Positions 1 to 5,353 of a DNA stretch of 10,563 nucleotides are shown here, piece after piece. Below the pieces are notes generated by a model. That model made no database searches, had not been told where the DNA came from, and worked only from the letters and a program-made list of their open reading frames with translations. Origin of the DNA: Holtiella sp036655075 (lineage in GTDB: Bacteria; Bacillota; Clostridia; Lachnospirales; Cellulosilyticaceae). The stretch is taken from positions 1 through 10,563 of the forward strand of contig NZ_JAVVQU010000064.1 of assembly GCF_036655075.1 (NCBI RefSeq), in the 5' to 3' direction. The translations under genes were made by a program, and so were the position numbers. Within the stretch, counting starts at the first letter, position 1; each line of letters opens with the position of its first letter.

Positions 1-54
1 TAGATATTTGTTGGATTGAAGATTATTTATATAATGGGGAATAGGAGAAAGAAT

Positions 55-801
55 ATGATTTTTAAAGAAATTGGTGATAAAAATTATCCTACTATAATTT
101 TCTTGCATGGTGGTGGCTTGTCAGATTGGTCATGGAAAGTAATTGTTGATAAATTTAGCGATAACTACAATGTGGTTACTCCGATTATTGATGGTCATGG
201 AGAGAATGGCAATGAGGAATTTATCAGCATTGAAGATTCAGCTTCTAAACTAATAAACTACATTGAAAAAGAAAAAGGTGGAAAAGTATTTGCGATTGGT
301 GGATTATCAATAGGTGCACAAATACTTTGTGAAGTATTGGCACAAAGACCAAATATTACACAATATGCTATTGTTGAAAGTGGGTTGGTTATCCCTCTAA
401 AAGGAACAACAGCTTTAACTGTTCCTACTTATCAGTTATGTTACGGTTTAGTAAAAAAACGATGGTTTGCAAAAATGCAAGCACAAACCCTTTATGTGCC
501 AGATAAATTGTTTGAAACTTACTATCAAGACAGTTTGAAGATTAGTAAGCAATCACTAATTAACATTACTTTAAGTAACGGAAATTACTCCCTCAAAAAT
601 TCCATTACTAATACAACAGCAAAAATCTTAATTATTGTTGGTGGAAAAGAAATTAGTGTAATGAAAAAATCAGCCACACTTTTACACAATACATTAAATG
701 GAAGTTCTTTGTATATTGTCCCCAAAATGAAGCACGGTGAGTTGAGTTTAGTCTATCCAAATCAGTACATTGAGAAATTAGAAGAGCTATTTACATTATA
801 A
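55..801 (+). CDS. alpha/beta-fold hydrolase
   Basis: A 248-residue cytoplasmic alpha/beta-hydrolase-fold protein; the substrate cannot be told from sequence. Visible motifs are the oxyanion-hole HGGG at 18-21 after the first core strand, a DGHG turn at 46-49, the nucleophile elbow GLSIG with Ser85, a probable acid Glu199 after the strand ending VGG, and catalytic His227 in KMKHGEL. Length is usual for small esterase/lipase-like members, and there is no signal peptide or membrane segment. I chose the ATG at 55 because AGGAG (43-47) lies 7 bases upstream; the frame stays open to a TTG at 16 that has no ribosome binding site. The gene is more A/T-rich than those downstream (18 G+C in the 60 bases 241-300), so it may have a different history. 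It is not obviously co-transcribed with anything else in the window. Fold is secure; precise reaction is unknown. Confidence 0.85.
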   Translation: MIFKEIGDKNYPTIIFLHGGGLSDWSWKVIVDKFSDNYNVVTPIIDGHGENGNEEFISIEDSASKLINYIEKEKGGKVFAIGGLSIGAQILCEVLAQRPNITQYAIVESGLVIPLKGTTALTVPTYQLCYGLVKKRWFAKMQAQTLYVPDKLFETYYQDSLKISKQSLINITLSNGNYSLKNSITNTTAKILIIVGGKEISVMKKSATLLHNTLNGSSLYIVPKMKHGELSLVYPNQYIEKLEELFTL

Positions 802-918
802 GCATGGCATAAAGTTGATATAGCTTAGAGGTTTATGCAATAAAATAGTTAATTGTGCGAAGGAACCAGGCTCTCTTTATCACTCTGCTTAACTATTAAT
901 TTAACTGTATTATATACC
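802..918. other. A/T-rich spacer with two inverted repeats
   Basis: No gene is visible between the hydrolase stop and the structured RNA. It contains GCATAAA/TTTATGC (807-813 with 832-838) and AATAGTTAA/TTAACTATT (844-852 with 889-897, 36-base loop). Neither is followed by a T-run, so they are not convincing terminators for the hydrolase gene. Confidence 0.4.
889..916 (+). promoter_or_regulatory. possible promoter of the structured RNA
   Basis: TTAACT (889-894) and TATATA (911-916), 16 bases apart, lie just upstream of the point where the G/C-rich structured region begins. Both boxes are imperfect and the surroundings are A/T-rich, so chance matches are easy. The position is the main argument. 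Confidence 0.3.
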
Positions 919-1130
919 ACAGGGGAGCTAATTTACATGAAGAGTAGAATAGGTCGGTGATGCGTGGGTGGTGTCCCTGTAGCTTTTTTTGAGCGAGGGC
1001 TAAGAGGCTGTTAATGAGTGTGTGAACGCGGAAGGGATACCGCACGCGTAGCACCGGCCGAACCTCCTGCATAAACTAGTGATTCTGTCACACGAAACAG
1101 CCCCTTCAGTCGAAGGGGCTATATTTCATT
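919..1130 (+). ncRNA. putative stand-alone structured RNA (raiA-motif-like candidate)
   Basis: This stretch has no coding frame of note, is much richer in G+C than its flanks (35 of 60 bases at 1021-1080), and can fold into a long rod. Nested helices I can pair by eye are 952-959 with 1052-1059 (8 bp, one G-U), 962-966 with 1043-1047 (5 bp), and 970-977 with 1034-1041 (8 bp, one G-U). Bases 1020-1025 (GTGTGA), inside the rod, can pair with 1088-1093 (TCACAC), which would make a pseudoknot. ACAGGG at 919-924 can alternatively pair with CCCTGT at 975-980. The stretch ends in a 9-bp hairpin followed by a T-rich run, and possible promoter boxes lie at 889-894 (TTAACT) and 911-916 (TATATA). Size, pseudoknot and own terminator fit the stand-alone raiA-motif RNAs of Clostridia, but I cannot confirm that identity. 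The structured-RNA call is firmer than the family name. Confidence 0.6.
1099..1130 (+). terminator. intrinsic terminator ending the structured RNA
   Basis: A perfect 9-bp stem (1099-1107 with 1112-1120, AGCCCCTTC / GAAGGGGCT) with tetraloop AGTC is followed on the plus strand by ATATTTCATTTTTT. On the minus strand the bases after the stem are only TGTTTCG, so termination of the convergent operon ending at 1126 would be weaker, though the hairpin may still serve it. Confidence 0.7.
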
Positions 1131-2187
1131 TTTTCCTCCACTTATAAATACAAACCACCTCTACTATGCCTATCCCCATAACCCTATTTCTCATAAAAGT
1201 ATAAATGCCTTCAAAGGGGAATAATGCATACTGCGTGAGGTAGTTATGTTGTATGCATTTTACCTTAAACTGTTCCACATAAAAACTTATATCAAACAAA
1301 TTATTAGGGGGTAACCCTTGCTTAGATATGTAAAACCCAGTGAGTGTTAGCCTATACACCATCCACATACAGCCTATATTAAGTACCACTTTAAGAAGAC
1401 TTTGGACAACACTTTTTGTAGTTTTTCCTTGTAGCTTTTGCATTTCTCTTCCACAATTTTTCACCAACCTATACATGCCTATGATACCCAAGATGGCCAT
1501 AGGGAGTCTAGTTCCATTTATTAATGTTTTTTTTCTATCTAAAAGGTCAAAAACAACATTTTCTTCCCTACTCACCGTCAAGTCTTCTAAGTCATAAATA
1601 GAAAGTGCTTCTCCTGCTTCATTTTGTGGGGTTAAGATAAGGTTTTCTACTACCCATTCCTCTGCTACACTACTCCTAAAAGGTAAGTAAATCTTCTCCT
1701 GTCCATTGTCTAAAAGAATATCTGTCCAAGATTTATATTTTTCATAAACGCCTACTACTTGATAATAAATGCCCTCAATTTTACAAAGATTCCCCGCTGC
1801 TTCTTCACCCCCAAACAAACTTTCTGCTAATACGTCACTGATGACGACCACATTGTTCCCCTGTGCAACAGCTTCCTCAGAGAAAAATGCCCCATTTTTC
1901 ATGCTCAAAGGTTGTACACTTGGCAAATATCCATTGGTTGCTATGACCTCTACACGCCGCTGACTTTTCCCTTGTATAGTCCCAGACTTCTGACTTAATA
2001 CTGTAGGTTGTAGTCTTTCATAACTTTCTTGCCTCTTGAAATGTTCATAGCTTGTGCCGTCTCCTGCCTGAAGGTATGCCACTATGTTTCCTGTCCCATA
2101 GTCTTTAACATAGTGTGCGACCATGTTGTATTTGATGAGTTCTAAACCTACTAATAGGATTAAGTACATCCATCCTCTTTTTCTCAC
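1126..2187 (-). CDS. MacB periplasmic-core-domain membrane protein, no ATPase
   Basis: A 353-residue membrane protein. One membrane segment lies near 6-22. An extracytoplasmic region follows, whose part at about 81-149 matches the MacB_PCD pattern of ABC permeases (a NGYLPSVQPLSMKNGAFFS stretch, then VVVISDVLAESLFGG and YYQVVGVYEK). Three further probable segments lie near 229-243, 262-286 and 335-349. Topology therefore resembles a MacB/FtsX-type permease, but the C-terminal part shows no clear FtsX domain and there is no nucleotide-binding domain. Translation starts at GTG: AGGAG lies 7 bases upstream and overlaps the TAG of the preceding adaptor gene, so the two should be translationally coupled. 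It is the last gene of the five-gene operon and would be expected to work with the HlyD/MacA-like adaptor before it. The substrate and the energy source are unknown. Confidence 0.7.
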   Translation of the reverse strand: MRKRGWMYLILLVGLELIKYNMVAHYVKDYGTGNIVAYLQAGDGTSYEHFKRQESYERLQPTVLSQKSGTIQGKSQRRVEVIATNGYLPSVQPLSMKNGAFFSEEAVAQGNNVVVISDVLAESLFGGEEAAGNLCKIEGIYYQVVGVYEKYKSWTDILLDNGQEKIYLPFRSSVAEEWVVENLILTPQNEAGEALSIYDLEDLTVSREENVVFDLLDRKKTLINGTRLPMAILGIIGMYRLVKNCGREMQKLQGKTTKSVVQSLLKVVLNIGCMWMVYRLTLTGFYISKQGLPPNNLFDISFYVEQFKVKCIQHNYLTQYALFPFEGIYTFMRNRVMGIGIVEVVCIYKWRKK

Positions 2188-2197
2188 CTTCTCACTC

Positions 2198-3574
2198 CTA
2201 CTCTAGACTAACTTCCATACCTTCTTTTAAAGGTTTAGATGTCCTTACAACAACCTTTGCACCTGTTGGTACAATGGCTGTAATAGCCGTATTTAAGTCA
2301 CCTTCCTTTAAAAGCGTACAATTGATTTTACTTACCTTATAGGTTGTTACCCATGTGCCTTCTTGTTTCTCCATAACAAAGATATAATTTTGCCCCTCTT
2401 GTTTGACAATAGCCGAGTTTGGTACAATTTGTTCGTACGTACCTGACGCTTGAACAACTTCTATTAATACACTTTTATAAGCAGTGCCGTCTTGTTGTAC
2501 CACCTCTTGAGGCATTTCTTCCATATCTTCTATCTCACAAGTGAAAGTATACGCCCCTTTCTCTTGATTCAAGGTCTTTTGGATCACTTCGGCATCTCGC
2601 TTTCTTCGCTCTAAGGTCCACTTCACCTTGTCGCCAACTTTTATCTTCTCGGCCTGTACCTTGGACACTTCAAAGCTTACTCTATAAGGAATGTCTTCTG
2701 GTACAATCACCGCAAGTATTTCTTTTTTATCCACTTGGTCTTGTTCAAAGGTATGGAGTGTCTGAATGTAGCCACTTATGGGGGCTGTTACTACCCGCTT
2801 ACCTGTATCTACTTCTTCTACTTGTAACTGGTGGTTGTTCAATATACTTTGTTTGTCTATCTCCATTTGTTGATTGACTAACGTTGTCTCTTTAGCTTGC
2901 AAAGCTTCTAATTCTTTTTCTAGATTTTCTATTTTGACCTGTGTGAGCTGTTCTACTTTTCTTTTAAGTTCTTCCCTTTTATTCTGACTTGTCTCATAAG
3001 CCTCTTGGGACACAGCCCCTATGGCATATAATGCCTCATTTAAGTTGACTTCTTGCTCCTGCTTTTGAATGGCTTCTTGTAACGCTATAAGCTCTGCGTC
3101 TTCTGCTACCTGACTGATTTTATCTTGTTGCTTTTGGTAGGCTTCTTGTGTCTTACCTCTTTCTACCTCTAACGCTTGTTTTTGTCTATCTAAACTTTCT
3201 TGTTCGAGTAACAACTTAGTATGTTCAAGTTCCTTCTTCAGCAAACTGGCTTCAGATTGTTCTTCTTCTAAGGTAAACAAGACTTCTCCTTTTTGTACTT
3301 TCCCCCCTTCTTCTATTTGACAGTCCGCTACTTTCCCTTCTAGGGGTGCTTCAACTTTAAACTGTTTTTTTTCTATAAACTTTTCATCAGGTCCCACTTT
3401 GCCATCTACAATAAGTTTAGTTTCTATTTTGCCCTTTTCTACTTCCTGCACTTTTACAACCGGTAATAAAAAGGTATAGATTGTTTTTGAAAGTATGGTC
3501 AAGGCAAGCATAATGCCTAAAAAGATGAGCATACTTCTTCCCATAATTTGTTTGAACTTAATCCCTGTTTCCAT
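2198..3574 (-). CDS. HlyD/MacA-family efflux adaptor (membrane fusion protein)
   Basis: A 458-residue membrane-anchored adaptor of the HlyD/MacA/RND-MFP superfamily. A single N-terminal membrane segment (about 14-38) is followed by the first half of a biotinyl-lipoyl-like domain (about 72-103, with APLEGKV and GGKVQKGEVLF), then a long Glu/Gln/Lys-rich coiled coil (about 104-250). The second lipoyl half comes next (258-292, VVTAPISGYI), then a beta-barrel region (about 294-375) and a membrane-proximal domain (381-456, containing IVPNSAIVKQEGQNYIFVME). Such proteins normally link an inner-membrane ABC exporter (MacB, YknXYZ type) to the cell exterior; in a Gram-positive cell this one would project outside the membrane. 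The start is well supported: AAGGAGGG at 3581-3588 overlaps the TAA of the MalG-like gene. The partner is presumably the MacB-core protein downstream, with the CUT1 permeases as unusual co-transcribed neighbours. Confidence 0.9.
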   Translation of the reverse strand: METGIKFKQIMGRSMLIFLGIMLALTILSKTIYTFLLPVVKVQEVEKGKIETKLIVDGKVGPDEKFIEKKQFKVEAPLEGKVADCQIEEGGKVQKGEVLFTLEEEQSEASLLKKELEHTKLLLEQESLDRQKQALEVERGKTQEAYQKQQDKISQVAEDAELIALQEAIQKQEQEVNLNEALYAIGAVSQEAYETSQNKREELKRKVEQLTQVKIENLEKELEALQAKETTLVNQQMEIDKQSILNNHQLQVEEVDTGKRVVTAPISGYIQTLHTFEQDQVDKKEILAVIVPEDIPYRVSFEVSKVQAEKIKVGDKVKWTLERRKRDAEVIQKTLNQEKGAYTFTCEIEDMEEMPQEVVQQDGTAYKSVLIEVVQASGTYEQIVPNSAIVKQEGQNYIFVMEKQEGTWVTTYKVSKINCTLLKEGDLNTAITAIVPTGAKVVVRTSKPLKEGMEVSLE

Positions 3575-3586
3575 CCTGCTCCCTCC

Positions 3587-4432
3587 TTATTTCAAATTGG
3601 TTATTTTAAAGCCTTCTGTTAAGTCATGCTGAGCATAAAAGGCCAAAAGCACTGGCAAAATCATATATAAGACACTGCATGCAAACCCTATGGAAATATT
3701 ATTTTGTGCAATGGAAGCTAGATAGACAGAAAGAGGATACTTATCCTTAGAAGTTAAGAAGATAAGGGGTTGCTCCACCATATTCCAATAATCTACAAAG
3801 AGGAGCAATGCCACTGTTACAATAATAGGCTTACACATAGGCACAACCACATACCTTAATATCTGTAAGTCACCAGCACCTAGCAACCTTGCTTCCTCTA
3901 TAAATGCCTCATCTATCCCTTCCATAAACTGCTTTAAGAAAAAGACACCAAAGGTCCCAAAGATACCTGGCAAAATAAGTGCACCATATCTGTCTAGCAA
4001 CCCAAGCTTATCCAACATCATATAGTTTGGTACAACTGTCACTTGAAAGGGCATGAGCATAATAACAATGTAACTAAAGAACAATACCTCTGAACCTTTA
4101 AACTTCAATTTACTCAATCCATAGGCTGCAAATAAACCTATTATTGTCTGGAGCACAACAATAGGTGCCACGATCATAAGGGCATTCCAAAATAAATAGA
4201 GGAATTCTGGTGTCTGAAACAAAATATGATAGTACTGGTCTAAGTTGATGTAAAAGGGCTTAATAAAAGTTTTCTCCCAAATACTCACATCATAAGCGGT
4301 ATACAACTGTGCAATAAGCTGCTCTCCCTTTAATGAATGCATCACAACATAGGCCACTGGCAATAAGGACAGCCCTATCCCTAAAATCAAACCTATCTTT
4401 GCTACCCACCGTATGCCGAGCCTACTCTCCAT
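3587..4432 (-). CDS. carbohydrate-type (CUT1) ABC permease, MalG-like
   Basis: A 281-residue inner-membrane permease of the MalG type (binding-protein-dependent transport inner-membrane component), with about six hydrophobic segments (near 11-32, 82-104, 115-134, 150-168, 200-214 and 248-266). The cytoplasmic EAA loop that docks the ATPase is intact at about 178-202 (EEARLLGAGDLQILRYVVVP). The C-terminus LTEGF resembles the LTEG ending of MalG proteins. AGGAGG at 4440-4445 lies 7 bases before the ATG and overlaps the TAG of the MalF-like gene, so the two permeases are probably made in equal amounts. No ATPase is encoded nearby; a shared MsmX/MsiK-type ATPase elsewhere is the usual solution for this family. 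The substrate is not evident. Confidence 0.92.
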   Translation of the reverse strand: MESRLGIRWVAKIGLILGIGLSLLPVAYVVMHSLKGEQLIAQLYTAYDVSIWEKTFIKPFYINLDQYYHILFQTPEFLYLFWNALMIVAPIVVLQTIIGLFAAYGLSKLKFKGSEVLFFSYIVIMLMPFQVTVVPNYMMLDKLGLLDRYGALILPGIFGTFGVFFLKQFMEGIDEAFIEEARLLGAGDLQILRYVVVPMCKPIIVTVALLLFVDYWNMVEQPLIFLTSKDKYPLSVYLASIAQNNISIGFACSVLYMILPVLLAFYAQHDLTEGFKITNLK

Positions 4433-4443
4433 TTGTACGCCTC

Positions 4444-5289
4444 CTATCTATTTTGCTTCATATAACTTTGTTGCCAATAAGCCATTCCATAGATGATGGC
4501 AAAGAGGACCATATAAAGTAAAAATGAAGCAGCTGTCAGTATTTCATAATTTAAATTGATAAAGTGATTATTCATAAAGTGTTGCAATAGATAAAGGTTA
4601 TGGACAGGATAATCCCCTTGTAGTAAGTACACCTCTCTAAAAATCTTAAAGCAATTCAATAAGGAGATAATGATAGAAAAAAAGAGCATAGGCACAAGAT
4701 AGGGAATCTTAATCCATAAGGCAACTCTCCAAAATCCAGCGCCATCTACCCGAGCTGCCTCTTCAAATTCTCTTGGCATACTCAGCAATGAGCTTAGTAT
4801 CAAAATCACATTATACCCCATATTTTTCCATATAATGAGCAAGATAACAATCCAAGGTGCATAGTCACTGACTAGCCAATCTTGTGAGGTATGTAAGATG
4901 GCATTAACAAGCCCATCTCTTGCCAATAAATCCTGCCATAAAAGCATCAAAGAGGCAGTGGGCACCACCATAGGAATAAGTAGTATGCCTTGAATGCCTT
5001 TATACTTTTCTAAATATCGCTCTAAGAACAGCGCTACAACCAACGAAAGGCTACACAACACGGGCAGGGCAATCCCTACAATAAAACTTGTATTATGGAC
5101 TGCTAGCTTGTAAGCATCATTGGCAAACAATGCCTTAAAGTTACTAAGTCCTACAAACCTTCTATCTATCACACCTTCTGTAAAGCAATACATGAAACTT
5201 TGTAAAAAAGGTATCATGTAGAAAATCATGACACCTACTAAGCTAGGTAATACAAACAAAAGTCCCTTAAAACGCTTAAGTTTATGCAT
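4444..5289 (-). CDS. carbohydrate-type (CUT1) ABC permease, MalF-like
   Basis: A 281-residue sugar-type permease. From the chosen start, the first membrane segment (about 9-32, with VLPSLVGVMIFYMIP) is followed by the FVGLSNF motif (45-51) typical of the MalF/UgpA group. Further segments lie near 68-89, 100-118, 145-168, 197-213 and 250-270. The EAA loop is intact at about 176-200 (EEAARVDGAGFWRVALWIKI). I placed the start at 5289, where AAGGAG (5296-5301) sits 6 bases upstream. The in-frame ATG at 5349 would add 20 residues but has its AAGGAG directly abutting it and lies in the stem of an intercistronic hairpin. It pairs with the MalG-like permease to form the channel; the lipoprotein encoded upstream is the expected substrate receptor. 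Confidence 0.92.
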   Translation of the reverse strand: MHKLKRFKGLLFVLPSLVGVMIFYMIPFLQSFMYCFTEGVIDRRFVGLSNFKALFANDAYKLAVHNTSFIVGIALPVLCSLSLVVALFLERYLEKYKGIQGILLIPMVVPTASLMLLWQDLLARDGLVNAILHTSQDWLVSDYAPWIVILLIIWKNMGYNVILILSSLLSMPREFEEAARVDGAGFWRVALWIKIPYLVPMLFFSIIISLLNCFKIFREVYLLQGDYPVHNLYLLQHFMNNHFINLNYEILTAASFLLYMVLFAIIYGMAYWQQSYMKQNR

Positions 5290-5295
5290 AGGTAT

Positions 5296-5301
5296 CTCCT
5301 T
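5296..5301 (-). promoter_or_regulatory. ribosome binding site that fixes the MalF-like start
   Basis: AAGGAG on the minus strand, six bases before the ATG at 5289. It decides between this start and the in-frame upstream ATG at 5349. Confidence 0.8.
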
Positions 5302-5304
5302 CTT

Positions 5305-5346
5305 ACAAGAAAAGCCCCCTTTTCCAAATCGTGCTACTGGGGGCTT
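5305..5346 (-). terminator. intercistronic terminator/attenuator-like hairpin
   Basis: On the minus strand AAGCCCCC (5346-5339) pairs perfectly with GGGGGCTT (5319-5312) around a 19-base loop and is followed by TTCTT. It lies between the binding-protein stop and the MalF-like start. Partial termination or 3'-end protection here would leave more binding protein than permease, a known arrangement in ABC import operons. The T-run is short, so read-through is expected. Confidence 0.65.
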
Positions 5347-5353
5347 CATCTCC

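Noticed and set aside
16..54. TTG start at 16 for the hydrolase
   Set aside because: No ribosome binding site upstream, while the ATG at 55 has AGGAG seven bases before it and fits the family N-terminus.
1028..1043. T-box-like string (AGGGATACCGC)
   Set aside because: The defining TGGNACC bulge is absent and no aminoacyl-tRNA synthetase or amino-acid gene follows.
990..1128. IS200/IS605 right end with a decayed TnpB tail
   Set aside because: The hairpin at 1099-1120 and the ETAPSVEG-like translation reminded me of one, but there is no TnpB zinc ribbon, no left end, and the stem plus T-run is explained by a terminator of the structured RNA.
1340..1963. Plus-strand frames inside the MacB-core gene (1340-1597, 1769-1963)
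   Set aside because: Antisense shadows of a well-supported coding region, without ribosome binding sites or family features.
4333..4521. Plus-strand frame over the junction of the two permease genes
   Set aside because: Antisense to two clear permease genes and low in protein-like character.
5290..5349. Upstream in-frame ATG at 5349 for the MalF-like permease
   Set aside because: Its AAGGAG abuts the ATG with no spacing, the extra residues are unlike MalF N-termini, and the codons lie in a hairpin; the ATG at 5289 has a well-spaced ribosome binding site.
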